From: JBDSKH01 sp050245915 | GTDB lineage: Bacteria > Actinomycetota > Actinomycetes > Actinomycetales > Microbacteriaceae | Assembly (NCBI GenBank): GCA_050245915.1 | Contig: JBFWWZ010000042.1 | Location: 1 to 27,602 of the forward strand | Direction: 5' to 3' | Length of the DNA: 27,602 nucleotides | Shown: in pieces, positions 1-7,077 of the stretch | Position numbering within the stretch: position 1 is the first letter of the stretch | Layout of the letters: the number at the start of each line of letters is the position of its first letter | Notes under the pieces: generated by a model | Told to the model about the DNA's origin: nothing | Databases searched by the model: none | Seen by the model: the letters and a program-made list of their open reading frames with translations, nothing else | Program-made: the position numbers and the translations under genes

Positions 1-80
1 TCCTCCCAGCGCTTCATCCACTTGTCCTGGATGCGCGCGTAGTCGTAGTCCGTCGCGTCCTCGCTGTCGTGCTGGGTCAC
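1..80 (-). CDS. leuS: Probable leucyl-tRNA synthetase, N-terminal fragment
   Basis: The minus strand opens with GTG at 80-78 and stays open to the window edge, giving about 26 residues that read MTQHDSEDATDYDYARIQDK and continue WMKRWEE. The pattern of an acidic, disordered start followed by a DYARIQDKWMKRWEE-like helix matches the beginning of class I LeuRS proteins of Microbacteriaceae, which charge tRNA-Leu in the cytosol. A Shine-Dalgarno-like GGAAGA lies about 9 bases before the GTG; the nearest upstream ATG (88-86) hits a stop after three codons, so GTG is the only sensible start. The fragment is too short to see the HIGH or KMSKS motifs, so another class I synthetase such as ValRS cannot be excluded. 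Confidence 0.5.
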   Translation of the reverse strand, partial: MTQHDSEDATDYDYARIQDKWMKRWE

Positions 81-110
81 AGGGTCATCTTCCGTGCAGG
101 TGGATCGGGA

Positions 111-143
111 TGCCGTGGCGACGACAGCGGTGGCGTCGCGGCA
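111..143 (-). terminator. Stem-loop downstream of pabB
   Basis: TGCCG-(TGG bulge)-CGACG at 111-123 pairs with CGTCG-CGGCA at 134-143 around a 10-base loop. It sits between the pabB stop (150-152) and the probable leuS start. There is no clear U-tract, so it may be a weak terminator or simply an mRNA 3'-end structure. Confidence 0.35.
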
Positions 144-149
144 TGCAGG

Positions 150-1505
150 TTACAGAGTATCGGCCCGCGGGCTCTCGTCGCCCAGCGCCCGGAGCAGCGC
201 CGCCGCCTTCAGACGGGCCTCGGCGACCTCCTCCTCCGGGACGGACAACGCGGTGATGCCGCCCCCGGTGCCGATCGTGGCGCCCCGACCGTCGAGCACG
301 ATGCTGCGGATCGTCATGGCGAGGTCGATGCGCCCGTCGCGTCCGAGATACCCGAACGCACCGGCGTACAGGCCGCGGGCGCGTTGCTCGAGCCCGTCGA
401 GCAGCTCCGTCGCGCGGCGCTTCGGCGCGCCCGTCATCGAACCGGCCGGCAGGCACGCCGCGATCGCATCCACCCCGTCGAGCCCGTCGCGCAGCCGCCC
501 CTCGATCGAGCTCACCAGCTGATGCACCTGCGCGTAGCTCTCCACCGCCAGCAGGCTCGGCACCGTCACGCTGCCCGGCTCGCTCACCCGCGCGAGGTCG
601 TTGCGCATCAGGTCGACGATCATGATGTTCTCGGCCCGCTCCTTGTCGCTGCCGAGCAGCTCCTCTTTGAGACGGGCGTCGGATGCCGCATCCGCGTCAC
701 GCGGGCGCGTCCCCTTGATCGGGTGGGTGCGCACCACCCCGTCGGGATGCACCTCCAGGAACCGCTCCGGACTGGAGCTCAGCAGGCTCACCTCGCCGAT
801 CCGCAGCAGCGCGCCGTGGTGGCTCGGGCTCTGGGCGCGCAGGCGCGCGTACACCTCCACGGGGTCGAACGCGCCGGCGACCTCCGCCTCCGTGGTGAGA
901 CACAGCTGGTACGCCTCGCCCTCGCGGATCGCCTCCTGGCAGGCGAGCACCTTCGCGATGTACTCCGCGTCGGTGTCGCGCCAGCGCACCTGCTGGTCGA
1001 GTGCCGGCGCAGCCGGTGTGTCGAGACCTCGTCTGGGGTTTCGATACGCGCCTGCGGCGCTACTCAACCGCCAGAGCATCGAGTCCCGCCAGTCCGCGTG
1101 CTCGTCCCACGACTCCCCCAGGGCGAGCAGCTGCGCCGACCCGTCCGGCTCGATCGCGAGAGCCCGCACCACGCGCAGGAACGCCGCATCCGGATAGCGG
1201 GACGTGCGGGTGCGCGGCACGCCCATCGTCTCGGACCGGAGCTCGTAGCCCAGCCATCCGACGAGACCCAGGCGGAACGGCGGCGCCTCGGGGTCCGCCT
1301 CGGGGACCGGGCCGGCCAGCTCGGCCCGCACCGCATCCAGGACCGGTTCGGCGGGCAGCCACCGCTCGCCGGCCCCCAGGTAGCTGGTGCCCGCGGAGCC
1401 GCTGTCGAGCCAGAACACGTCGGTGTCGTCGCCGTGCAGTGCCGCGAACGCCCCCGCCGCAGAGAATCCCCCTCCGAGCGGATGGCGCAGCAGGCGGAGC
1501 GGCAT
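150..1505 (-). CDS. pabB: Aminodeoxychorismate synthase component I (PabB)
   Basis: 451 residues, the usual length for the chorismate-utilising TrpE/PabB family, which aminates chorismate on the way to p-aminobenzoate and folate. Visible motifs: HPIKGTRPRD around residue 264, ENIMIVDLMRNDL near 292-304, GSMTGAPKRRATELLD, GAFGYLGRDGRIDLAMTIRS and a C-terminal GTGGGIT. The Lys264 of PIKGT is the residue that separates PabB (covalent intermediate) from TrpE (usually PIAGT), so PabB is preferred. A pabC-like gene diverges only 11 bp away, which agrees. The start ATG is six bases behind a TANNNT box, suggesting a leaderless mRNA. Residues about 147-163 are encoded by an in-frame palindromic repeat in the linker ahead of the chorismate-binding domain. 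Confidence 0.9.
   Translation of the reverse strand: MPLRLLRHPLGGGFSAAGAFAALHGDDTDVFWLDSGSAGTSYLGAGERWLPAEPVLDAVRAELAGPVPEADPEAPPFRLGLVGWLGYELRSETMGVPRTRTSRYPDAAFLRVVRALAIEPDGSAQLLALGESWDEHADWRDSMLWRLSSAAGAYRNPRRGLDTPAAPALDQQVRWRDTDAEYIAKVLACQEAIREGEAYQLCLTTEAEVAGAFDPVEVYARLRAQSPSHHGALLRIGEVSLLSSSPERFLEVHPDGVVRTHPIKGTRPRDADAASDARLKEELLGSDKERAENIMIVDLMRNDLARVSEPGSVTVPSLLAVESYAQVHQLVSSIEGRLRDGLDGVDAIAACLPAGSMTGAPKRRATELLDGLEQRARGLYAGAFGYLGRDGRIDLAMTIRSIVLDGRGATIGTGGGITALSVPEEEVAEARLKAAALLRALGDESPRADTL
1017..1070. repeat. REP-like palindromic repeat inserted in pabB
   Basis: The core GGTTTCGATACGCGCC, spacer TGC, GGCGCTACTCAACC (about 1037-1069) is an imperfect palindrome with a perfect GCGCC-TGC-GGCGC centre, flanked by GTGTCGAGACCTCGTCTG. 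From memory, this type (GTTTCGATACGC...CTACTCAACC) is an abundant intergenic repeat in Microbacteriaceae genomes. Here it lies inside the pabB reading frame without breaking it. No second copy is present in the window. Confidence 0.7.
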
Positions 1506-1519
1506 AGCCTGATCCTATG
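1503..1519. promoter_or_regulatory. Overlapping divergent leaderless promoters of pabB and pabC
   Basis: The sequence CATAGCCTGATCCTATG holds both start codons. Plus strand: TAGCCT (1505-1510), six bases, ATG of pabC (1517). Minus strand: TAGGAT (1517-1512), six bases, ATG of pabB (1505). Each -10 box uses the first base of the opposing start codon. TANNNT six bases before an ATG is the known actinobacterial signature of a leaderless transcript. No clear -35 boxes are seen; they would lie inside the coding regions. Confidence 0.6.
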
Positions 1520-2308
1520 AGCGAGGCCACCGTCTACCTCTGGCGCGACGACGGCCTGGAGGCGCGGGACGACTGCGACGTCCTGCCCGCGTCGATCGAG
1601 GCCGCCGACTCGTGGCTGGTCGACGACGGACGGGTGCGCGGGCTCGACCTGCACCGCACGCGGTTCATGACCTCGATCCCACGCGGACGCTACCGGCAGC
1701 TCGATCCGGATGCCTTCTGGACCGCCTCGGTCGCCGCGATCCCCCGCACAGGACGCTGGTTCCCGCGCGTCGAACTGCGCACCCAGCTGCTGCGACCCCA
1801 GCTGATCTTCCGGCTGCGCGACGCGCCCGAGCGGAAGCGGTCGATCGTGCTCATCACCCACGCCGGACGCGATCCCCGCACGGCGCCCCGGTTCAAAGGA
1901 CCCGACCTCGAGGCGATGACCCGGCTGCGCACGCTCGCGCAGAAGCACGGTGCCGACGAGGCGGTGATCCTCAGCCCCGACGGGTTCGTCGCCGACGGCA
2001 GCACCACCTGCCTGGTCTGGTGGCGCGGGGAGTCGCTCTGCGTTCCCGCCTCCGAGATCGAGCGCATCGACAGCATCACCGTGAAGACCCTCATCACGCT
2101 CGCCACCGCCCTCGGCGTCGACGTGCTCTATGAGACGGTGACCCCTGCCGACCTCGCCGGGCTGGAGGTCTGGGCGCTCAATGCCGTCCACGGCATCCGG
2201 ATCGTCACGTCGTGGATCGACGGCCCCGCCACCGCCGAGCAGCCGGGCCGTGTCGGCGACTGGCAGGCCAGGCTCGACGCGCTCAGAAAGCCGCTCCCCG
2301 CGACATGA
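1517..2308 (+). CDS. pabC: Class IV aminotransferase, aminodeoxychorismate lyase-like
   Basis: 263 residues. It has the fold-type IV PLP enzyme pattern: the probable PLP lysine Lys127 in RFKGPDLEAM, then KHGADEAVILSPDGFVADGSTTCLVWWRG, which corresponds to the GADEAI..DG.V.EGTTSN segment of PabC/IlvE proteins, and a C-terminal EVWALNAVHGIRIV. The neighbouring pabB makes aminodeoxychorismate lyase (p-aminobenzoate plus pyruvate) the likely activity; D-amino acid or branched-chain aminotransferase are alternatives. The N-terminal 45 residues look divergent. It starts six bases after a TAGCCT box (leaderless) and its TGA overlaps the ATG of the following DedA gene by 4 bp. Confidence 0.75.
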   Translation: MSEATVYLWRDDGLEARDDCDVLPASIEAADSWLVDDGRVRGLDLHRTRFMTSIPRGRYRQLDPDAFWTASVAAIPRTGRWFPRVELRTQLLRPQLIFRLRDAPERKRSIVLITHAGRDPRTAPRFKGPDLEAMTRLRTLAQKHGADEAVILSPDGFVADGSTTCLVWWRGESLCVPASEIERIDSITVKTLITLATALGVDVLYETVTPADLAGLEVWALNAVHGIRIVTSWIDGPATAEQPGRVGDWQARLDALRKPLPAT

Positions 2309-2985
2309 ACTGGATCGACACCGCGCTGACCTGGGTGCTGGATCTGGTCGGATCCGTCGACCCCGTCGCCCGCATCCTGCTCTCAGGTCTCGGCATCCTG
2401 CTCGAGACCTCGATCCTGGTCGGCCTGATCGTGCCGGGCGACACCATCGTCGTCGTGTCGAGCACCGCGATCGACGGGCCGGGCCAGTACGCCGGGATGC
2501 TGGCGGCCGTCATCGTGGGCGCGCTCTGCGGCGAGAGCATCGGCTTCGCCCTCGGACGGTTCTTCGGTCCGCGGATCCGGGATTCGCGGCTCGGACGCCG
2601 CATCGGGGTGCGCAACTGGCATCGCGCCGAGAACTACGTGGACCGCCGGGGCGGCATCGCGGTGTTCGTCTCCCGGTTCCTGCCGGTGCTGCATTCGCTC
2701 GTGCCCGTCACGGTCGGGATGAGCACGATGAGCTACCGCCGGTTCATCTCGTGGACCGCGCCGGCCTGCGCGATCTGGGCGACCGCCTACGTCACCGTCG
2801 GCTGGGTGGTGGCGGGCAGCTTCCGCGCGCTGCAGGAGCAGCTGCATTTCGCGGGGTACCTGTTCGTGGCGGCTTTCCTCGTCTTCGCCGGGGTGGTGTT
2901 CCTGGTGAAGAAGCTGCTCGAGCGTTCGCAGGCCCGGCACTGGGACCGTCCGGGCGACGGAGACGCGAACACCCGCGACGACTGA
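2305..2985 (+). CDS. DedA/SNARE-associated family membrane protein
   Basis: 226 residues from the ATG that overlaps the pabC stop (ATGA), preferred over upstream in-frame ATGs because of this coupling and because the protein then begins like a DedA protein. The family (PF09335) contains membrane proteins now linked to flipping or recycling of polyprenyl-phosphate and phospholipid carriers. Seen here: LETSILVGLIVPGDTIVVV near the N-terminus, GALCGESIGFALGRFFGPR, and the conserved amphipathic block VSRFLPVLHSLVPVTVGMSTMSYRRF around residues 130-155, followed by two hydrophobic segments and a polar charged tail. The conserved arginine sits in VSRF. A relation to p-aminobenzoate synthesis is not evident; it probably shares only the transcript. 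Confidence 0.85.
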   Translation: MNWIDTALTWVLDLVGSVDPVARILLSGLGILLETSILVGLIVPGDTIVVVSSTAIDGPGQYAGMLAAVIVGALCGESIGFALGRFFGPRIRDSRLGRRIGVRNWHRAENYVDRRGGIAVFVSRFLPVLHSLVPVTVGMSTMSYRRFISWTAPACAIWATAYVTVGWVVAGSFRALQEQLHFAGYLFVAAFLVFAGVVFLVKKLLERSQARHWDRPGDGDANTRDD

Positions 2986-2987
2986 AT

Positions 2988-3047
2988 CGGGGCCGATCCG
3001 GTCATTCCGGGCGACCTAAGACGCCCATTCTGACCGAATCGGCCCCG
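2988..3047. terminator. Long imperfect palindrome between convergent genes
   Basis: The left arm (2988-3013) begins CGGGGCCGATCCGGTCA and the right arm (3022-3047) ends TGACCGAATCGGCCCCG; the arms match over 10, then 6, then 5 bases, separated by one mismatch and a 4-base internal loop, with an 8-base apical loop. It lies between the dedA stop (2985) and the stop of the minus-strand binding-protein gene (3059), so a bidirectional terminator is the simplest reading. Confidence 0.6.
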
Positions 3048-3058
3048 TGTGACGTCGG

Positions 3059-3973
3059 CTAGACGCCGAAGCCGTTCTCCTGCAGCCACTGCGTCGCGAT
3101 GTCGGCGGCAGACTTCTGCTCGTCGACGCTCTGCACGTTCAGCGCCACCAGGCCCTCGGGGGTGAGGGCGGCGCTGATCGGGTTGAGCACATCCGCGATC
3201 TCGTCGGCGACGTCGGTGCTCACCAGCGGCACCACGTTCGAGGCCAGGAACAGGCCCTCGGGGTCGGCCAGCGTGACGAGCCCGGCGGACTCGATGCGCG
3301 GGTCGGCGCTGTAGACGTTGGCGATGTTGATGACGCCCTGGGTGAGCGAATCGACCGTGGTGTCACCGGTCGCCTGGAACTGCACGGTCACGCCGTAGAC
3401 GCTCTGCAGGCCGGAGGGACCGTAGGGGCGCTCCTCCAGCTCAGGTGCGCCGCCGAGGATCAGGCCGTCGACGCCGGCGAGGTCGGCGATCGACTCCAGG
3501 TTGTTCGCCTCCGCGAACTCACGCGTGACGTTGTAGGAGTCCTGGTCGGTGGCGGGCGACTGGTCGAGCACGGTCAGGCCGTCCGGGAGCGCGTCGGCCA
3601 GAGCCGCGTACACGTCGTCCGACTTGGTGGCGGTGGTCTCGGGGTCGTAGTACTGCAGCAGGTTGCCGGTGTACTCGGGGAACACCTGCACCTCACCGCC
3701 CTCGAGCGCAGGGAGGTAGGCGTCGCGCTGGCCGATCTGGAAGTTGCGCGTCACATCGAACCCGGCGCCCTCGAGGGCCTGCGCGTAGATCTCGGCGATG
3801 ATCTCGTTCGAGTAGTAGGCCTGCGAACCGACGACGATGGTCGTCGAGTCGGAGTCGCCGTCCCCGTCACCGGAGCCATCGCCACTGCTCGAACCGCACC
3901 CTGCCAGGGTCAATGCCACCCCGACCGCGACTGCCGTCATGGCGAGCCGGCCCTTGTTCCTTGCTGTGAACAT
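3059..3973 (-). CDS. Osmoprotectant ABC transporter substrate-binding lipoprotein
   Basis: 304 residues from ATG 3973, chosen because AAAGGAAG lies about 6-8 bases upstream. An alternative ATG at 3991 overlaps the permease stop (ATGA) and would add six residues (MKRKNE); coupling makes it possible. A lipoprotein signal peptide ends in the lipobox LAGC (Cys26), followed by a Ser/Gly/Asp linker and an OpuAC-type binding domain (PF04069) from about residue 48: TTIVVGSQAYYSNEIIAEIY, ARNFQIGQRDAYLPALEGGEVQVFPEYTGNLL-like, SADPRIESAGLVTLADPEGLF. This family captures glycine betaine, choline, carnitine or proline betaine outside the membrane. It is the last gene of an ATPase-permease-permease-binding protein operon. 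The exact ligand cannot be read from sequence. Confidence 0.88.
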   Translation of the reverse strand: MFTARNKGRLAMTAVAVGVALTLAGCGSSSGDGSGDGDGDSDSTTIVVGSQAYYSNEIIAEIYAQALEGAGFDVTRNFQIGQRDAYLPALEGGEVQVFPEYTGNLLQYYDPETTATKSDDVYAALADALPDGLTVLDQSPATDQDSYNVTREFAEANNLESIADLAGVDGLILGGAPELEERPYGPSGLQSVYGVTVQFQATGDTTVDSLTQGVINIANVYSADPRIESAGLVTLADPEGLFLASNVVPLVSTDVADEIADVLNPISAALTPEGLVALNVQSVDEQKSAADIATQWLQENGFGV

Positions 3974-3987
3974 CTCGTTCTTCCTTT

Positions 3988-4728
3988 TCATGAGCTGGTG
4001 GGAACTTCCACCACCGCACGGCGCCCGTCCGGCGCCGTGCGGAGTCTGCGGGCACGCCGCTGCGGCTGCGTGCCATCGGGGATGATGCGGTCGACCACGT
4101 GCGTGACCACGCCGAACAACGCATCGAGCAGCAGGGCGAGCAGGATCACGATGAGCGCCGCTCCGAGCACCTGATCGTCGCGGCGGAGCGGGATCCCCTG
4201 CAGGATGTCGAAGCCGAGGCCGCCGAGGTTGATGTAGGCGGCGAGCGTCACCGTCGCGACCACCTGCAGCGTGCCGCTGCGCAGACCGCTCACCAGCAGG
4301 TGCAGGCCGAGCGGCGCCTCCACCTTCCAGAGGATCTGCCACTCCGTCATGCCCATGCCGCGGGCGGCGTCGACCGTGGTGCGGTCGATCGCCTGGATGC
4401 CCGAGTACGCCCCCGCGAGGATCGACGGGATCGCGAGGATCACGAACGCCGCGAACGCCGCGATCGGACGCTGGACCACGCCGACCAGCGAGACGAGGAG
4501 CAGGATGAGTCCGAACGACGGCAGGGCGCGCGCGGCACCCGAGATGCCGACCGCGATCTCGCGGCCGCGGCCGGTGTGACCGATGTAGTAGCCGACCGGG
4601 ATCGCGATCGCCGAGGCGATGAGCACCGAGATCACGGTGTAGAACACCTGCTCGCCGATGCGCACCCAGAGCTCGCCGGACGCGAAATGCTCGGCGATCC
4701 AAGCCAGGGTGTCGGACAGGAGGTTCAT
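3988..4728 (-). CDS. Osmoprotectant ABC transporter permease (second)
   Basis: 246 residues, BPD_transp_1 (MetI-like) permease. Hydrophobic segments are seen from FYTVISVLIASAIAIPVGYYIG onward, and the cytoplasmic coupling loop carries GIQAIDRTTVDAARGMGMTEWQILWKVEAPLGL, the EAA-type motif (AARGMGMTEWQ..WKVEAPL). The C-terminus is a basic tail. It begins in a 4-bp overlap with the first permease (4725-4728), and its TGA overlaps a possible start of the binding protein. Together the two permeases form the membrane channel through which the bound compatible solute enters the cell, as in OpuC/OpuB/YehYW systems. Confidence 0.88.
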   Translation of the reverse strand: MNLLSDTLAWIAEHFASGELWVRIGEQVFYTVISVLIASAIAIPVGYYIGHTGRGREIAVGISGAARALPSFGLILLLVSLVGVVQRPIAAFAAFVILAIPSILAGAYSGIQAIDRTTVDAARGMGMTEWQILWKVEAPLGLHLLVSGLRSGTLQVVATVTLAAYINLGGLGFDILQGIPLRRDDQVLGAALIVILLALLLDALFGVVTHVVDRIIPDGTQPQRRARRLRTAPDGRRAVVEVPTSS

Positions 4729-5417
4729 GCGTCCGCCCGCCTGACCCCGGCCACCAGCTGGCTGCGACGCCGGCGGTTCGTGCGGGCCCACGGCAGCACC
4801 GCGCGGCCGGCGAGCACCAGCAGCCCGTCGACGACAAGGGCGACGACCATGGTGAGCACCACCCCGGTCAGCACCTCCAGCACGATCTGCCGCTGGAATC
4901 CGTCGGTGAAGAAGTACCCCAGGCTCTTGACGCCCGTGATGACCCCGACGGTGACGAGGGCGATGGTGGAGACCGCCACGACCCGGAGCCCGGCGAGCAG
5001 CACCGGGCCCGCGAGCGGCAGGTCGACCTGCCAGAACCGCTGCCATGACGAGTACCCGACCGCGGTCGCCGCCTGACGCACCTCGGCATCCACCGACCCG
5101 AACGCGTCGGCGGCGGAGCGGGCCATGATCGCGACCGCGTAGATCGACAGGGCGATGATGAGGCCGGTCTCCGCTCCGCGGCCGGTGTAGGAGAGCCCGA
5201 AGAGCGCCGGCATGATCGAGATCAGCGCGAGAGACGGGATCGTGTACAGCAGGCCCGCCGCGGTGAGCAGCAGACCGCGGGTCAGCCGGAACCGCCAGGC
5301 AAGCCAGCCGAGCGGGATCGCGAGCAGGAACCCGATGATGATCGGCGGGATCGAGAGCCGCAGGTGCTGCACCAGCAGCGGCAGGATCTGCTCGTAGTTG
5401 TTGACGAGCCAGTTCAC
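4725..5417 (-). CDS. Osmoprotectant ABC transporter permease (first)
   Basis: 230 residues, a MetI-like permease of the OpuCB/YehY type. The N-terminus MNWLVNNYEQILPLLVQHLRLS followed by IIIGFLLAIPLGWLAWR, then LLYTIPSLALISIMPALFGLSYTG, and the EAA loop AEVRQAATAVGYSSWQRFWQVDLPLAGP are typical for betaine/choline-class permeases. Five or so membrane spans are visible. The start overlaps the end of the ATPase gene by 4 bp (ATGA) and the end overlaps the next permease by 4 bp, so the operon is translationally coupled throughout. Confidence 0.88.
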   Translation of the reverse strand: MNWLVNNYEQILPLLVQHLRLSIPPIIIGFLLAIPLGWLAWRFRLTRGLLLTAAGLLYTIPSLALISIMPALFGLSYTGRGAETGLIIALSIYAVAIMARSAADAFGSVDAEVRQAATAVGYSSWQRFWQVDLPLAGPVLLAGLRVVAVSTIALVTVGVITGVKSLGYFFTDGFQRQIVLEVLTGVVLTMVVALVVDGLLVLAGRAVLPWARTNRRRRSQLVAGVRRADA

Positions 5418-6226
5418 CGGGTGAGCACCCCCGCGGGGTGACCGTCGCCGTCGACCAGGATGGTGCTCTTACCGACCTTCTTCTCGGTGAGGGCGCGCTT
5501 GCCGCGGTCGGCGCCGATGAAGGTGGCGACGAAGTCGTTCGCCGGGTTCGCCAGGATCTGCTCGGGCGAGCCCGTCTGCACGATGCGGCCGCCGGCCTCG
5601 AGCAGCACGACCTGGTCGCCCAGCAGGAACGCCTCGTCGATGTCGTGCGTGACGAACACGATCGTCTTCGCGAGCTCGCGCTGCAGGCGCAGCACCTCTT
5701 GCTGCAGATCGGAGCGGACGATCGGGTCGACCGCGCCGAACGGCTCGTCCATGAGCAGGATGTTGGGGTCGACCGCGAGCCCCCGCGCCACGCCGACCCG
5801 CTGCTGCTGCCCGCCGGAGAGCTGGCTGGGATAGCGGCGCGCGAGGGAGCGATCGAGCCCCACCACATCCATCAGCTCGAGCGCACGCGCGTGCGCCCGC
5901 GCTTTCGGCACGCCGGTGAGCCGGGGCACCGTCGCGATGTTGTCGATCACGCGGCGATGCGGGAGGAGGCCGGAGTTCTGCATGACGTAGCCGATTCGGC
6001 GGCGCAGCTGCACCGGCTCGACGGTGGCGATGTCTTCGTCGTCGATCGAGATCGTGCCACTGGTCGGATCGACCATGCGGTTGATCATGCGCAGCACCGT
6101 GGTCTTGCCGGAGCCGCTCGACCCGACCAGCACGGTGACCTTGTGCGCCGGGATCTGCAGGGAGAAGTCGTCGACGGCGAGGGTGCCGTCCGGGAAGCGC
6201 TTGGAGACGGAGCGGAACTCGATCAT
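5414..6226 (-). CDS. Osmoprotectant ABC transporter ATP-binding protein
   Basis: 270 residues. Walker A GSSGSGKTT at 35-43, Q-loop VMQNSGLLPHRRV around 81-93, signature LSGGQQQR at 136-143, Walker B ILLMDEP at 156-162 and H-loop THD with His194 are all intact. The sequence is closest to the OpuCA/ProV class (PHRRVIDNIATVP, FGAVDPIVR), but it ends at residue 270 without the paired CBS domains that sense ionic strength in OpuCA/OpuAA. It is the first gene of the operon and energises the two permeases downstream. The purine-rich GAGAGGGG 11 or more bases upstream is a modest ribosome binding site. Confidence 0.9.
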   Translation of the reverse strand: MIEFRSVSKRFPDGTLAVDDFSLQIPAHKVTVLVGSSGSGKTTVLRMINRMVDPTSGTISIDDEDIATVEPVQLRRRIGYVMQNSGLLPHRRVIDNIATVPRLTGVPKARAHARALELMDVVGLDRSLARRYPSQLSGGQQQRVGVARGLAVDPNILLMDEPFGAVDPIVRSDLQQEVLRLQRELAKTIVFVTHDIDEAFLLGDQVVLLEAGGRIVQTGSPEQILANPANDFVATFIGADRGKRALTEKKVGKSTILVDGDGHPAGVLTR

Positions 6227-6283
6227 GGCTGCGCGGGCCCCTCTCAGCGGGCGCGCCGGATGAGCACCCGTCAGGTCAGTCGA

Positions 6284-6289
6284 ACACTA
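6284..6289 (-). promoter_or_regulatory. Possible -10 box for the osmoprotectant operon
   Basis: On the minus strand TAGTGT lies about 58 bases before the ATPase start, in the 125-bp gap after the TetR gene. No well-spaced -35 is visible; a TTGACG (6306-6301) is only 11 bases away. Weak call. Confidence 0.25.
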
Positions 6290-6351
6290 TTCGGGACGAC
6301 CGTCAAAGCGGTTTGCACGACGCACTCTTGCAGCGCGCGTACAGAGAAGGG

Positions 6352-7002
6352 TCAGCGCTTCGCGGGGCCGAAGTATTCCGCCAGCAGCGCGCGGGTCGCG
6401 GCCGCCCCGAGCTCCAGGTAGCCTTGCGCACCCTTCGGGTCGATCACGAAGGCGTGAGCGGCGATCGCGTCGGAGGCGATCACGGCCGCCTCGAACGCAG
6501 CGCGAGCCCGGTCGCCCGAGTCGAGCCCGAACCGCTCGACGAGGGCATCGAACATCTGCCCGGCGAGCACCGAATAGGCGGGCACCTCGGTCGTCGGACG
6601 CAGGTCGAGCACGTCGCCGTACCGCAGCGATGCGAAACCCGGCTCGTCGCGGAACGCGACCACGAACAGGCCGAACGCCGCACTCAGGGCGGAATCCCAG
6701 TCGCCGTGCTGCTCCGAACGCAACTCGGCCAGCACGCGATGCGTCATGCGCTCGGCATTGCGCGCCGCGAGGCTCTGCAAGACGGCGATGCGGTCGGGGA
6801 AGTACCGGTACACGGTGCCGATGGACGCGCCGGCGCGCTCCGCCACCATCGCGGTGGTGAGGCGCTCGTATCCGATCTCGTGAATGACCTCGGCGGCGGC
6901 GTCGAGGAGCGCCGCGAGACGGGCGGTGCTGCGGGCCTGCACCGGCTCGTTGCGGATCAGCGCGATGGCGTCGGTGCGGCTGGAAAGCTGGGTGTCGGGC
7001 AC
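6352..7002 (-). CDS. TetR/AcrR family transcriptional regulator
   Basis: 216 residues starting at GTG 7002, with AGGAG six bases upstream. The N-terminal TetR helix-turn-helix is clear at about residues 25-72: ARLAALLDAAAEVIHEIGYE, then LTTAMVAERAGASIGTVYRYFPDR with the family's core GxSxGTVYxYFxxK/R. The C-terminal ligand domain is alpha-helical and unassigned (SALSAAFGLFVVAFRDEPGF, then LGAAATRALLAEYFG). It lies upstream of the osmoprotectant operon in the same direction with a 125-bp gap, and diverges from the App1-type gene, so it could regulate either or only itself. A TAGTAT -10 box sits about 28 bases before the start. Confidence 0.85.
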   Translation of the reverse strand: MPDTQLSSRTDAIALIRNEPVQARSTARLAALLDAAAEVIHEIGYERLTTAMVAERAGASIGTVYRYFPDRIAVLQSLAARNAERMTHRVLAELRSEQHGDWDSALSAAFGLFVVAFRDEPGFASLRYGDVLDLRPTTEVPAYSVLAGQMFDALVERFGLDSGDRARAAFEAAVIASDAIAAHAFVIDPKGAQGYLELGAAATRALLAEYFGPAKR

Positions 7003-7029
7003 GTGGATCTCCTCAACCTGATCGGGCCG

Positions 7030-7035
7030 ATACTA
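7030..7035 (-). promoter_or_regulatory. -10 box for the TetR gene
   Basis: TAGTAT on the minus strand, predicted start of transcription near 7023, leaving a leader of about 21 bases that contains AGGAG. No recognisable -35. Confidence 0.4.
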
Positions 7036-7077
7036 CCGCGCCTCAGCTTCCAGGACCCCGTGGCACACTGGGAAACG

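Noticed and set aside
69..1520. Long plus-strand ORF opposite pabB
   Set aside because: Arg/His/Gln-rich shadow typical of the reverse frame of a high-G+C gene; pabB has all family motifs.
3974..4837. Upstream extension of the osmoprotectant binding protein ORF
   Set aside because: It runs through the permease gene in another frame; the lipoprotein signal peptide starts at 3973 (or 3991).
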